Shown here: in pieces, positions 10,901 through 19,696 of the stretch
Layout: each line of letters opens with the position of its first letter
Position numbering within the stretch: position 1 is the first letter of the stretch
Source of the DNA: Bacteroidales bacterium
GTDB lineage: Bacteria; Bacteroidota; Bacteroidia; Bacteroidales; UBA932
NCBI GenBank assembly: GCA_016287875.1
Contig: JAEEXQ010000007.1
Coordinates: 1 to 60,409, forward strand
Length of the DNA stretch: 60,409 bases
Reading direction: 5' to 3'
Program-made: the position numbers and the translations under genes
The notes under the pieces: model-generated
What the model saw: only the letters and a program-made list of their open reading frames with translations
Database searches by the model: none
What the model was told of the DNA's origin: nothing

Positions 10901-11032
10901 CTTGGTATCAGCTGTCGTAGCAGTGAATGTAGTGAGGCCGTTTTCGTCCGAAGGGGCCACAAACTCCTTATTGCAGGAAGGAGCAATTAGCGCCGCCATA
11001 ACGGCCATACTGATGTATAATGACTTTTTCAT
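7973..11032 (-). CDS. Large lipoprotein: fimbrillin-like N-terminus plus parallel beta-helix
   Basis: A 1019-residue lipoprotein (APSC, Cys20). Residues about 30-250 match the N-terminal module of the 1458-residue neighbour: a VWSANDQIKV stretch, then NGAFGAGHTAVAK, which parallels TGAFGAGNIAVAK there. From about 270 the sequence is a regular beta-helix with repeated GGAI and FxxN turns, each coil about 25-30 residues. The protein ends precisely with DRGSSDWWPGAYQK, the point at which the neighbour continues into its EEP domain. No catalytic motif of a pectate lyase or polygalacturonase is visible, so it may be a surface binding or adhesion protein. It sits between the FN3 lipoprotein (12-nt gap) and the GH39-like gene (4-nt overlap), inside the PUL operon. 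Confidence 0.8.
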   Translation of the reverse strand: MKKSLYISMAVMAALIAPSCNKEFVAPSDENGLTTFTATTADTKTELADGHTVWSANDQIKVLYGSEGAGVTASIKTGEGTSHATYQAAVPSGVDYYAVYPASAEASLSGSTISVTIPSVQNGAFGAGHTAVAKGVEKTFSFANVNSFLKITLPEAGYTRITVKSPSGKALSGPVNVACGDDIVISSGSGVQDQVEIASGSGFPAGDVYISVIPGVTHSGGLLVEFFKNDGYVGGYFLDKEITTEASVIHSFGEFGVTGEYFASVEGSGNKTGINPGNAMDVAALKALLTMPEDQDKLVAKASSLDGTTIHMSAGTYDFQDSLGIAFPGLSERVKISIVGTTGTIVTGLDAHRLLNVGANTDVSFAEITFDKGLGNASGNSPIRIDDDAKVLFAKCTFQNCSNKKPDDSYATGGCIYAYEGTEVTFDACEFSGNKASYAATLLVKGKAVIKDSYFHHNDGTWPGSALYIDYGDAEVEVSGTRIEDNTVTPNSGEKPDGGAICVTHGKLTMTECSILRNSIPGRRGGAMRVHNSDSKAKLVNCTVSDNTADWGGAINIANDGVVEIVGGLYQGNSSKGGGCILSTQASELIVKDAVFKENYVKSNGNFGGAIRHESNGSLTIQNTVFEGNHIDYNGENEAFGGAVSIAYDQNKAEVTIDGCTFKNNHTKSGGGTALCYQSSGNGATGWMKVTDTVFEGNYNEYTGSNNSNYARHAGAVRLGHDSTDSFFDNCSFINNSTQTAESEIKSCYGGAVTFYSDGHSYFNNCHFEGNRATRGGAISVWSCTASGIYLNACTFSGNWCSYKNGTTIYFEKSKHFAMNNCSIADDSYTLNESEDAASWVYLSGEADKVMEECVVSNCSFIGSARSSSMMTALSGQELLYMGNIKSGKNYYLVNNIILAGDGQYSWKIGESGTSVAYGYNNVYSARTGDCPYTASGDTSGKSKADLGSLSWDTAAFAWKWNGNLTGGYTPISSADFAAAIGSGSSVFKSWLQSKGVINKDQLGTDRGSSDWWPGAYQK

Positions 11033-11044
11033 AATCGTTCCTGT

Positions 11045-11992
11045 TTAGAAAATGGGCTTTTCTTCGAAATCGGGAAGGTCTCCTTTCTTGTCATCTTCGG
11101 AAGGCGCGTTCTTCGTCGTCACGGAGATTTTCGAAACGGAGCTGTCGTAATAATTCACGTCACCCTCTGCAGGCTTGGAATATACTTTCACCGTGTACTG
11201 CGTCAGCGGCTGCAAACCCTCGAACTTCACGAAGTTCGTCGTCACGCTGACAGGTTCGCCGTCGTTGAGGGTACAGACATAGCTCTGCGCATGGTGGATT
11301 GCATCCCAGGCGATGGTAATCTCTACTCCCAGGACGCTTTCGGCCCGGAGCACAGGAGCGTCAAGGGCGGCAGGTCCTGCCGTAGTAACCACCAGTTCGG
11401 CCCACTGGCTCTCCGTCGCGACCTCGGACATTTCCTCGGAGGGGACAGCCTTCACCTTTACGGTGTAATGGGTTGAGTTAATTAGATTGTCAACCGTGAA
11501 AGCAGTCTCGACGGTCTGGATTTCCTCCCCCTCGCCAATCTTGTAGACATACTTGGCAGCATTCCTCACGACAGGCCAGGAAACCGTGAATCCGCTGGGG
11601 AGTATGCAGGACGCACTGAGGTCCGGCATAGAAAGTTTCTTTTTGCCTGCCGTCGAGAAATTAAGCGGAACGGAGAAATCGGAATCAAGCCACTCCAAAC
11701 TTCCCTCCGGGGCAATAGATTTCATTTTGAGAGTGTGCTCGGAAGCCGGCTCCAAGCCGTCTACCGTAATGCTGATGCCCTTGACGGGAATCGGCTCACC
11801 TTCATCCAAGACCGCCAGGTAGGATTCGGCACCTTTGACATTCTCCCAGAGGAAGGTGGCACTGTTGATCCCGGCTGTAGCCAGAACGGGAGAAGGCGCC
11901 GCCAGTTTCTCCGGCTGATTCTTTTTTTCGCAGGACACTGCAGCAAGAAGGGCAGTGAGCGCGAGCAGTGTTGCTTGACAAACGCGATTCAT
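11045..11992 (-). CDS. Lipoprotein with three fibronectin type III repeats
   Basis: A 315-residue lipoprotein (AVSC, Cys21) made of three FN3-like repeats of about 90 residues. They are recognised by the recurring pattern FLWENVKGAESYLAVLDEGE, FTVSWPVVRNAAKYVYKIGE and ITIAWDAIHHAQSYVCTLND. A short acidic tail follows (SEDDKKGDLPDFEE). No catalytic motif is present. In PULs, small multidomain lipoproteins downstream of SusD are usually surface glycan-binding proteins, and that is the best inference here. It follows the fimbrillin-like gene by 15 nt in the same operon. Confidence 0.78.
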   Translation of the reverse strand: MNRVCQATLLALTALLAAVSCEKKNQPEKLAAPSPVLATAGINSATFLWENVKGAESYLAVLDEGEPIPVKGISITVDGLEPASEHTLKMKSIAPEGSLEWLDSDFSVPLNFSTAGKKKLSMPDLSASCILPSGFTVSWPVVRNAAKYVYKIGEGEEIQTVETAFTVDNLINSTHYTVKVKAVPSEEMSEVATESQWAELVVTTAGPAALDAPVLRAESVLGVEITIAWDAIHHAQSYVCTLNDGEPVSVTTNFVKFEGLQPLTQYTVKVYSKPAEGDVNYYDSSVSKISVTTKNAPSEDDKKGDLPDFEEKPIF

Positions 11993-12007
11993 ATTGTTTT
12001 GTATCTA

Positions 12008-12790
12008 TTAGTCATTTTCTTCGAGCTCTTCGAAAGAGACGCAGGTGAATGCCCCGGCCTCGATCTCTATCTCATCCGGGAGGATGTATTGCTTCGCTGC
12101 ACCTTCGGCAGGAACGACGGTGACTGAAAGGTCCTCGTATTGTGCAGGAGGAAGGATAAAGTAGAATGGAGTCGCTTTCAGCGGCATCAGGCTTGTCTGA
12201 GGGGCGTCCATCCAGATGATGTTGGAGCCGTTTATGACGGCGAAGATCCCATCGGCCAAACTGACGAGATACTCGCCGGAAATCGGTCTGCCGGCCTCAA
12301 GGATAATGTGGTCAAGTTTTCCGCCACCCTTGAGATCCACGCGCAGGATGCCGCAGACAGCGCTCAGTTCCAGCGAAGTAATGTCCTTGCCGCGGCCCCA
12401 CAGGGGGAGGTCGCCTATGAACTGGGACGGAGTCGCGTGACGGGTCTTGGTGGAGAGGAGGCCTCGCCAGGTAACGCCGTCACACCTTGCGGTCGAAGGG
12501 GAATATGCCATAAACATATTGCCTTCCGGTTTTACCCCTTCGAACGATGCCGAGGAATATCCGGCCCCGCTGCGGAGAACGAACTCGGCCGGAGTGTCGC
12601 AAAGATCCCCGACTATGGAAATCCTGTCGCCTTCGCTCCAGGCAAGACGGGTATTGGTCCCTATCTGGGACTTCGTTTCGAAGGCACGGATAGAGACGAA
12701 GGCCATATCCTTCCCGGCGGGAGCCGGCTCAGCCTTGTTGCAGGAGAACACCGGCAGCAGGAGAATCAAAAATGGAATTATTCTTTTCAT
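12008..12790 (-). CDS. Fimbrillin-like lipoprotein
   Basis: A 260-residue lipoprotein (VFSC, Cys17). It resembles the N-terminal half of fimbrillin-family proteins: a short lead, then RLAWSEGDRISIVGD, followed by an all-beta region. The same motif type opens the 1019- and 1458-residue proteins downstream, so the three genes probably share a duplicated domain. Here it stands alone without a beta-helix. Role unknown; a pilin-like or accessory glycan-binding subunit is possible. It lies 6 nt after the PKD gene, in the operon. Confidence 0.68.
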   Translation of the reverse strand: MKRIIPFLILLLPVFSCNKAEPAPAGKDMAFVSIRAFETKSQIGTNTRLAWSEGDRISIVGDLCDTPAEFVLRSGAGYSSASFEGVKPEGNMFMAYSPSTARCDGVTWRGLLSTKTRHATPSQFIGDLPLWGRGKDITSLELSAVCGILRVDLKGGGKLDHIILEAGRPISGEYLVSLADGIFAVINGSNIIWMDAPQTSLMPLKATPFYFILPPAQYEDLSVTVVPAEGAAKQYILPDEIEIEAGAFTCVSFEELEEND

Positions 12791-12796
12791 ATCCGC

Positions 12797-13399
12797 TTAT
12801 TCGATTATGTCTATTGTCTTGGTTACGGTATCGCTCGCGCCATAGGCATCCGTTACCGTAAGGGTCACGGAGACGCCTGTGGACGGGGCATCGAAAATTA
12901 TGACCGGAGAATCGATGACCGAATCGATTCCGCCTATGTTCCAACGCCAGGACTTGATGCCTCCGATATTGTCGACCGAACGGTCTTCGAAGACCACTTC
13001 CTCCCCTACCCTCGCCTGTGCGGGGCAGCTGAAGTCGGCCCAGGGAATATCGTTCTCGTCTATGACGAGCACCTGCCGCGAATAGCTGTCCTGGCCGGCA
13101 CCCTGCTCGGCATATGCCGTGAGGGTTATGGTGTAGAGGCCCGGCTGGGAGAAAGACACGCCTTCGAGATCGAGGCCGTATGCTTCCGTCATCCCGGACA
13201 AGTCACCGTATTCCCACCTGCAGAAAGCCAGGATGTCATTCTTCACGGTCGAAGTATTTTCGATAAGAATTACCTCGCCGACCTGGAAGACGTCCTTGTT
13301 GGTCGTAAACGAAGCCGTCACTTCCACGGCCGGACCCTTCTTGCAGGCAAACGCCGCGGCGACGAGGATGATCAATGCAGCTAACTTTCTCATAGTCAT
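12797..13399 (-). CDS. PKD-domain lipoprotein
   Basis: A 200-residue lipoprotein (AFAC, Cys19) with two PKD-type Ig-like domains. The first has CRWEYGD and ends in an ITLTAYAEQG strand. The second has WRWNIGG and ends in LTVTDAYGASDTV. PKD domains are structural or carbohydrate-binding modules in secreted Bacteroidota proteins. The start overlaps the upstream EEP stop in a TGATG arrangement (one shared base), which indicates coupled translation. An alternative start two codons in (MRKLAAL) is equally good for the signal peptide. A surface glycan-binding role is inferred from position after SusD. Confidence 0.78.
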   Translation of the reverse strand: MTMRKLAALIILVAAAFACKKGPAVEVTASFTTNKDVFQVGEVILIENTSTVKNDILAFCRWEYGDLSGMTEAYGLDLEGVSFSQPGLYTITLTAYAEQGAGQDSYSRQVLVIDENDIPWADFSCPAQARVGEEVVFEDRSVDNIGGIKSWRWNIGGIDSVIDSPVIIFDAPSTGVSVTLTVTDAYGASDTVTKTIDIIE

Positions 13400-14310
13400 C
13401 AGAATTTAAGGACTATTTCGATGGGATAATGGTCGGAGATGTATGGCACCCCAGCGTATTTGTCCCGGATCGTGGTGAAACGGTTGACTCCTCCGAAACC
13501 TTTGAACCAGCAGTGGTCGAGGGTTTGCCCGTTGCCGTATCTTCCAAAACCATTGAATGTCTTGTGGGAGTCGCCGACAGCGGCCTCCTGGCGGGCACTC
13601 TTGAAACCGGCGCCCCTGATACCGGAGAAAACGGTGGAATTCTCTTCGCAGTTCCAGTCGGCTGTGAGGAAGATGGGGAGATTGGCGGTGTTGATGGACT
13701 GGATCTTATCGAAGATCACCGCCATCTCCGGGGCCTGAATTGACTCGTTGGTGTCGAGGTGGGTGTTGAAATGGTACATCTGCTTGCCATCGGCTTTCAG
13801 CCTCACAAGGGCCCAGGTGCAAACGCGGTAGTGATTTGTCTGGCCCATCTTGCTTGGCATGTCAGGTGTGTTTGTCAGATAGAATGTCCCGCTGGAGATG
13901 ACATCCAAGGAATCCTTGATATAGAATATGATATCTTCTTCACATTCTTCGGTCGGGCCTCCGAAGCCGACGCCGATGGCGCCGTAGGCCGGATTATCGG
14001 CGAGGATATGCTCCCGTTGGAGATAATCGCACTCCTGGACGCCGAGAAGAACCGGCGTCCTGTCCTTGATCATCGCATTGACCGCAGGGCGACGGTTGTC
14101 CCAACGGTTTTCATCCGCATCGATATGGGCGGCCCTCAGGTTGAAGGACATCACGCAGACCGGTCTTCCGGCTTCGGCAGCGTAAGGGTCCACGTACCAG
14201 CGGGAATAATCGTAGTCCATCTTCTCATGACAGGCCGGAAGCAAGAGTACGGCCGCCACAAGGAGTATTAACGTTTTACTGATATGTCTTGTCGTCATAA
14301 GTCTTCTCAT
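13399..14310 (-). CDS. EEP-family (endonuclease/exonuclease/phosphatase) lipoprotein
   Basis: A 303-residue lipoprotein (LPAC, Cys27) that is almost entirely one EEP domain. Expected residues are visible: MSFNLR (Asn57), GVQECD (Glu93), NTHLD (His184), ADWN (Asp218, Asn220; the usual Gly is Ala) and ISDHYP (Asp293, His294). The family includes DNase I, sphingomyelinase and sugar-phosphate phosphodiesterases, so exact chemistry is open. Its ATG directly follows the SusD stop, making it the first gene after SusCD, a slot usually occupied by a surface glycan-binding protein or endo-acting enzyme. A second EEP domain is encoded at the C-terminus of the 2255-6631 gene in the same operon, and a third at 56437-57273. 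Confidence 0.88.
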   Translation of the reverse strand: MRRLMTTRHISKTLILLVAAVLLLPACHEKMDYDYSRWYVDPYAAEAGRPVCVMSFNLRAAHIDADENRWDNRRPAVNAMIKDRTPVLLGVQECDYLQREHILADNPAYGAIGVGFGGPTEECEEDIIFYIKDSLDVISSGTFYLTNTPDMPSKMGQTNHYRVCTWALVRLKADGKQMYHFNTHLDTNESIQAPEMAVIFDKIQSINTANLPIFLTADWNCEENSTVFSGIRGAGFKSARQEAAVGDSHKTFNGFGRYGNGQTLDHCWFKGFGGVNRFTTIRDKYAGVPYISDHYPIEIVLKF

Positions 14311-16134
14311 TTATTCCCATCCGGGGTTTTGGGTTAACACATATCCCTTGTCCCTGTACTCGCGGATAATCTGAGGAGGGATGGGTTCGAGGTACTGACG
14401 GTCGTCGTCGTGCCAGATCCGCGGAACGGCATAGACGTACTCGAGGTCAAAACCTCCGGCCGGATTGGCGTGAGCGCGGAGCCCCTGCTCGGTAGAATCT
14501 TCCGGGAGGATAGGGACATAAATATCCCTGTAGGCCGCAGGGATTTCTGCCATGGATTTAAGCGAGAAATAGAACTCCTGCTTGCCCTTGCCGCGAAGGT
14601 CTATCGGGGTATCGAGGGCGGGAATATGGATGCCGCTCCAGGGAAGGTCTTCGATGAGGTGGCCTTCCGCCCATCGGTCGAGGTCGGAAGAACGGAATCC
14701 TTCAAAGAAAAGCTCGATCATCCTTTCCCGGCGTATCTCAAGGATTACCGGATTCGTGACCGAAGGGTAGAATGTCTGCTGCAGGTAAGGATCGACGGCT
14801 GTCGGCAAGGTGGTGAGCCCGCCGGTTATGCCGGCCCTGGAGCGAAGCTTGCCGATGGTGTTCGTCCAGTCGGCTGCGGTGAAGATACCGAGCTCAGCTT
14901 TAGCTTCGGCGTATATCAGAAGTATTTCTGCGTAGCGGATAAGAGGCATTGAGTTGATGCCCTTGGAGTCTTTCTGATAATTGATATCATCCAAGCAGAA
15001 TTTAATGATCTGGTAGCCTGTGACAGCGTTCTGATGGATAATGTCAGGGACCAGGTCGGCTGCTGCGGCACCGTACATCTCATAGTCGGGGTGCTTGAGC
15101 GTCTGAGAGAGGCGGAGATCCCTGTTGTTGAACTCATCCTTAAAAAGTGTAGTCGCGTAATTCGGCTTGGAGGTGAAAGGAGTGCCGTCCGTATTGAGGT
15201 ACGCGAACACCAGAGCCCTGGACATGCAGTCACCATTTCCGTAATTGGAAAAGAAGTGCCTGTTTGCGGAGTTGAATACGCCGTAGTCGGGATCCGTACA
15301 CAGCCCCAGGATGACTTCGTCGGTCTGTATTTCCGTGCTGTACCAGAGGCTGCGGTAGGCCCCCTTGGTGCCGGGATCGGTGTGGAGAGAGAACGCACCC
15401 GAGCGGATGATTGCCTCGGCGGACAATACGGCAAGGCGATAGAGGTCCTCCGCGGTGTAAAGGACATTCGGGAGATGGTGATACTTCTTCCAGGAAGCTT
15501 CATATAGACATATACGGGCTTTAAGAGCTAGCACCGCATATTTGGAAACGAGGGAATTGCCTACGGAAGAAGTCGTCTTCAGGTGTTCGTAGCTATAGTC
15601 GAGGTCTTTCAGCATATTGTCCACGATCACGTCGCGAGGGTCACGCCCTTTGTAGAGAGTCGCTTCATCCGTGCTGCTCACAAGGTGCTCGAACCAGGGA
15701 ACATCTCCATAGGAGCGGAGTTTGCCGAAATAGTAATATGCCCTGAACCATTTACCGAGGGCGATATAGTGGGCCTTGACATCCTCGCTCACGGTGCAGT
15801 CCTTGCTCTGGAGCGCATCCAGGAAATAATTGATTCTGCGGAGGCCGCTCCAGCTCCAGGAAGTCACCTGCTCCGGATTGTAGGTTCCGTCGACATAGAA
15901 GTCCCAGTAGCTGTTGGCCGCACAGTAATCGACGTGTGAGGATTCTTGGTAGAAGACATCGTCCAGTGACGGAAGTCCGGCATAGAGCGAGTAGGAATAG
16001 GACTTGATACCTGCTTCGCTGCCGAAGACGGTCGCTCTGTCGGCTTCCGAAATCAGTGGCTCGTCAAGGGTGCACGACAGCACCAATGCTCCTGAAACTA
16101 GTAAGACGAAGATATTTGATATTCTCTTTTTCAT
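14311..16134 (-). CDS. SusD/RagB family glycan-binding lipoprotein
   Basis: A 607-residue SusD homologue, the surface lid that binds glycan and delivers it to the SusC channel. The lipoprotein signal ends LVLSC (Cys21). SusD features include the N-terminal helical repeat region with YYFGKLRSYGDVPWF (about 130-145), the central LMKARICLYEAS-like TPR segment, and a C-terminal RRERMIELFFEGFRSSDLDR stretch that is highly characteristic. It begins 12 nt after SusC. Ligand cannot be predicted from sequence alone; neighbours suggest a pectic or uronic-acid-containing glycan. Confidence 0.95.
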   Translation of the reverse strand: MKKRISNIFVLLVSGALVLSCTLDEPLISEADRATVFGSEAGIKSYSYSLYAGLPSLDDVFYQESSHVDYCAANSYWDFYVDGTYNPEQVTSWSWSGLRRINYFLDALQSKDCTVSEDVKAHYIALGKWFRAYYYFGKLRSYGDVPWFEHLVSSTDEATLYKGRDPRDVIVDNMLKDLDYSYEHLKTTSSVGNSLVSKYAVLALKARICLYEASWKKYHHLPNVLYTAEDLYRLAVLSAEAIIRSGAFSLHTDPGTKGAYRSLWYSTEIQTDEVILGLCTDPDYGVFNSANRHFFSNYGNGDCMSRALVFAYLNTDGTPFTSKPNYATTLFKDEFNNRDLRLSQTLKHPDYEMYGAAAADLVPDIIHQNAVTGYQIIKFCLDDINYQKDSKGINSMPLIRYAEILLIYAEAKAELGIFTAADWTNTIGKLRSRAGITGGLTTLPTAVDPYLQQTFYPSVTNPVILEIRRERMIELFFEGFRSSDLDRWAEGHLIEDLPWSGIHIPALDTPIDLRGKGKQEFYFSLKSMAEIPAAYRDIYVPILPEDSTEQGLRAHANPAGGFDLEYVYAVPRIWHDDDRQYLEPIPPQIIREYRDKGYVLTQNPGWE

Positions 16135-16146
16135 AGCATCTTCATT

Positions 16147-19100
16147 TTAGAAAGCGATATTAAGCCCGAAACTGAAGGTCCGCATCGTCGGGTAGTTGTA
16201 ACCGTCGCCCTGACCGCCTCCTAGGTCGCTGTCGGAGCCGTAGCAGACGGTTACGACGTCAAAGTCTTTGGTGTACTTGTGCATAGGCGACCAGGTCCAG
16301 AGGTTCTCGGCGGAGAAATATACGGAAAGTTCGGACATCTTCAAGCGGGAGACAAGTTTCTTAGGGAACTTATAGCCGACCTGCAGGTTCTTGAGACGGA
16401 TATAGGAAACATCCATCAGGTAGCGGTCTATCCTCTTATTCTGCCAGGAAACGCCGCAATAGCCGGTCCACGCAGGAAGCAGGGCATCAGGGTTTTCCGG
16501 AGTCCAGCAATTGTCCAGCTGCCACTTGTAGGCCTGTGCGTACGGACGGCAGTACTGGCCCCAGAACGGGCCCTCTTTGGTCGGGCTCCACAGCCTCTTG
16601 CCGACACCCTGGAAGAAGGCCGACACATAGAAGCCGTACCAGCTCAGGTCGATGTTGAAAGAATAAGGGAAACGGGGCGAGGAGTTTCCGATTATTGTCT
16701 GGTCTCCGGGATCATCGACGGTGTTGGAACCGGAGTCGATCAGATTATTATGGTTCAGGTCCGAGAAGATGACGTCACCGGGATATGTGATGCCGTCGTC
16801 GTGCATACGGATACGGGTCTGCTCGTAAGGGATGGGCAAGCCTGTTTCGATGTCGGTCCAGTAGGTGTTGATCTGCTCCTGGTCGCGGAACAGGCCCTCG
16901 ACCCTCCATCCCCAGATATCGCCAATCTCATAACCCACATAATAATCCGAGATGGAACGCGTAGGATTATAGTATTTGGTTATGAAAGCACGGCTGTCGG
17001 CCAGGGTCGCCTTGAGGCCGTAAGAGAAAGTCGATCCGCGGAGTTTGAACGAGTCGTTCCAGGAGAGGGACAGTTCCCAACCCCTCGTGCGCATATCGGC
17101 ATAGTTGCCTTTAGGCGCATCCGTTCCGTAGGTATCCGGAAGGGTCGGACCTACCGTATACATATCATAGGTGCGACGCTGATACCAGTCGAAGGTGAAA
17201 TCGAGCCGGCTTTTGAACATAGAAAGATCCAGACCGGCATCCACTGTCTGGGAAGTCTCCCAGGTCAGATTGTCGGGAATCTGTGTCGGAACGGAAGTAT
17301 AGCGCATACCGCTCAGCCCGTCGAGACAGCGGCACCATTCGCTTGCTCCTTTACCCATATTATTATAGGAGAATCTCTCCATAAAGGCATAGGCCGCGAC
17401 GGAGCCGTTTCCGAGTTCACCGAACGAGCCTCGCAACTTGAGGCTGGATATCCACTTGGGGTCCACCTTGAACCAGTGCTCCTTGGAGATACGCCAGGCG
17501 GCCGAAGCCGAGGGGAAGAAGCCCCACTGGCTGTTTACCGGGAACTTGGAAGAGCCGTCGTATCGTCCGTTGACCTCGAACAGGTAGCGCTCATCGTATA
17601 CATAATTGAGCCGGAACATAAAGCCGGCCACTCTCCAGCGGGTTTCCGAAGAGGTGACGCTCATATCATCTCCAACAGCGAGGTTAATAGCGTCCGTGTC
17701 GTAAGTGAGAAGGTCGTAACGGCGCGAGGTCACAGCTTTCCATTTCTCATCTTCGTAGTTGTAGCCACCCATCGCCTTGAAATAGTGTTTCTCCTTCCAG
17801 GTATTCTCATACTCGGCATAGGCGTTGACCGAGATATAGTCCGTGCGGGAATTGTATTCCTGCAGGTAATCGTCAAGGCCGGGGGTTCCGAGATGGCTGA
17901 TTTCCCCCGGAGCCTCGCTGTAAGGAACGACCGTACGCTTGGTAAGCTGGCTCCTGCCACGGTCCGAATAAGTGAAGTCGGCGTTCAGCCTGAGAGTATT
18001 CTTGAAGAAATCGGCCTTTAGAGCCGTAGTAGTCTTGTAGTTCTTGATAGTACGGTTGATGTAGTTGTTCCCTGTCACGAGGCCACCGACAGCGTATGCG
18101 CCGGATTTCGTCATCGTCCCATCCGGGTTGAAAATCGGCGAAGACGGATGCCCCTCGGCATTGATCGCCGTCCAGAAATTACCGGAGCTCTGCTGATTGG
18201 AGGTACTGGGAATGTGGTAATCCTCGTTGTTGAAAGTGATGTTCTCCGTGAGTTTGAGCCAAGGGCGTATGTTGACGGAGACCTTGGAACGGAGGTTCAT
18301 CGTGTGGTACTTGTCGGTCGAGAGGTTGAAAAGACCATAGTACTTGTAAAAACGTCCGGAAAGATAATACCCGTAATCCTTGCCGCTTCCGCTTACGGAG
18401 ACATTATGGCTCTGAGCCATCGTATAGTCTTTGTAGAGGAAATCGTAATAATCTTCGTTACCGTAATATACATATCTTCCGTCGGGGCCTAGTTCGGTCG
18501 TGCGCCTGATGCCCGCGAGCTGGCGCTGACGGAAATCCTCCAGCCAGGTTCGGGAGAAATCCTGGCCTTTATTCATAGTGGTAGGGTATTTTCCGGCCAC
18601 GTTGTAATACCCCTCGGCAAACAGACTGGCATAGACGAAACCGTCCGTAACTACGTCAGGAACGGCTGTGGGATCCATCACGGAGAAACAACCATTATAG
18701 CTTATTTTGGAACTCCCATCACCGGAAGGATTCTTGGTCGTGATAAGGACCACGCCATAAGGGGCCCTGGATCCATAGACCGCGGCAGAAGCAGCATCCT
18801 TGAGGACGGAAACACTCTCGATGTCATTGGGGTTCAGCTGGGTCGGATCGCCCTCGACACCGTCGATAAGTATAAGCGCCGATCCACCGGCGCCGACGGA
18901 TGTCGCACCGCGGATATTATAATCCGCACTCCGTCCGGGCTTACCGTCGACGAGTTCGATATTAAGGTTCGGCACGACACCTTGAAGCATCTGGGTCGCA
19001 TTGGCGACAGGACGCCCGGCGAAGACCTCGGCACCGACCTGATCGACTGCGCCCGTAAGGTTCTCCTTCTTTACGGAACCATATCCCACGACTACCACCT

Positions 19101-19425
19101 CTTCAAGATACTCCGCAGAAACCTCCAGGGTAATCCTGAGGTCTTTTACATCCTTGGCAGCAATGAAGGAGTAATCCTTGAAGCCAATAGAACCGACGAC
19201 AAGTTCCGCCCCCTGCGGAACGGAGATAGAAAACCTGCCGTCCAGGTCTGTCACTGCCCCATTGTTCGTATCCTTGACAAGCACGGATGCACCGATCAGC
19301 GGCTCACCGCTTCCTCCCTCGAACACAGTACCGCTGATGGTAACCGTGTTCTGCGAACGAAGCAGCAGCCCCGACATAATCAGGGCAAGGGCGGCAAGGA
19401 CGATTCTGAAAAATATTCTACTCAT
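16147..19425 (-). CDS. SusC/RagA TonB-dependent outer-membrane transporter
   Basis: A 1092-residue SusC-type transporter that imports oligosaccharides across the outer membrane using TonB energy. A signal peptide precedes a carboxypeptidase-D-like beta sandwich (about 28-110, TVTISGTV...). A plug domain follows with VVVVGYGSVKKENLTGAV and SVLKDAASAAVYGSRAPYG, then a C-terminal beta-barrel ending FGLNIAF with the terminal Phe typical of outer-membrane barrels. No extra N-terminal STN domain is seen, so anti-sigma coupling is unlikely. The start at 19425 gives a good signal peptide. Transcription probably begins about 200 nt upstream at the promoter between two palindromes. Confidence 0.96.
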   Translation of the reverse strand: MSRIFFRIVLAALALIMSGLLLRSQNTVTISGTVFEGGSGEPLIGASVLVKDTNNGAVTDLDGRFSISVPQGAELVVGSIGFKDYSFIAAKDVKDLRITLEVSAEYLEEVVVVGYGSVKKENLTGAVDQVGAEVFAGRPVANATQMLQGVVPNLNIELVDGKPGRSADYNIRGATSVGAGGSALILIDGVEGDPTQLNPNDIESVSVLKDAASAAVYGSRAPYGVVLITTKNPSGDGSSKISYNGCFSVMDPTAVPDVVTDGFVYASLFAEGYYNVAGKYPTTMNKGQDFSRTWLEDFRQRQLAGIRRTTELGPDGRYVYYGNEDYYDFLYKDYTMAQSHNVSVSGSGKDYGYYLSGRFYKYYGLFNLSTDKYHTMNLRSKVSVNIRPWLKLTENITFNNEDYHIPSTSNQQSSGNFWTAINAEGHPSSPIFNPDGTMTKSGAYAVGGLVTGNNYINRTIKNYKTTTALKADFFKNTLRLNADFTYSDRGRSQLTKRTVVPYSEAPGEISHLGTPGLDDYLQEYNSRTDYISVNAYAEYENTWKEKHYFKAMGGYNYEDEKWKAVTSRRYDLLTYDTDAINLAVGDDMSVTSSETRWRVAGFMFRLNYVYDERYLFEVNGRYDGSSKFPVNSQWGFFPSASAAWRISKEHWFKVDPKWISSLKLRGSFGELGNGSVAAYAFMERFSYNNMGKGASEWCRCLDGLSGMRYTSVPTQIPDNLTWETSQTVDAGLDLSMFKSRLDFTFDWYQRRTYDMYTVGPTLPDTYGTDAPKGNYADMRTRGWELSLSWNDSFKLRGSTFSYGLKATLADSRAFITKYYNPTRSISDYYVGYEIGDIWGWRVEGLFRDQEQINTYWTDIETGLPIPYEQTRIRMHDDGITYPGDVIFSDLNHNNLIDSGSNTVDDPGDQTIIGNSSPRFPYSFNIDLSWYGFYVSAFFQGVGKRLWSPTKEGPFWGQYCRPYAQAYKWQLDNCWTPENPDALLPAWTGYCGVSWQNKRIDRYLMDVSYIRLKNLQVGYKFPKKLVSRLKMSELSVYFSAENLWTWSPMHKYTKDFDVVTVCYGSDSDLGGGQGDGYNYPTMRTFSFGLNIAF

Positions 19426-19637
19426 ATTGCTAAATTTCTGAGCCTTCTTCGAAAATACTAACGAGCGAGTAATTCTGCGAGCCCGAAGAAAAAGGGCTTT
19501 CGCAAATCAACGACTCGGGCAACATTACGATTGTAGTGCAAGCAGGAGATACATACGTACCATTTGACTTGGTAGAACCTTTATTGGACATAGCTATGTA
19601 TTATTAATTTCCGAGCATAGTGTGTGCGCACACACTG
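19426..19637 (-). promoter_or_regulatory. Long 5' leader of the susC operon
   Basis: About 200 nt lie between the predicted start of transcription and the susC ATG, unusually long for this window, where most leaders are nearly absent. On the minus strand the leader contains an imperfect stem around 19478-19504 (AAGCCC...GGGCTC) and no open frame of note. It could carry post-transcriptional control, but nothing matches a riboswitch class I know. Confidence 0.4.
19619..19636. promoter_or_regulatory. Perfect 18-bp palindrome, candidate operator 1
   Basis: AGTGTGTGCGCACACACT is a perfect inverted repeat with a central CG, the architecture of LacI-family operators. It begins one base downstream of the -7 box and covers the likely transcription start, the classic place for a repressor. 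Confidence 0.65.
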
Positions 19638-19668
19638 CAAATATAGAAATATATTCCCTATCTTCAAA
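19638..19668 (-). promoter_or_regulatory. Bacteroidota-type promoter of the PUL operon
   Basis: On the minus strand, TTTG (19668-19665) is followed after 19 nt by TATATTTG (19645-19638), an exact match to the -33 TTTG / -7 TAnnTTTG consensus of primary-sigma promoters in Bacteroidota. Transcription should begin within or next to the palindrome at 19619-19636. No other pair of this quality is seen upstream of susC. Confidence 0.75.
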
Positions 19669-19696
19669 ATATTCTTTGAAGATTTTTCAATAAATA

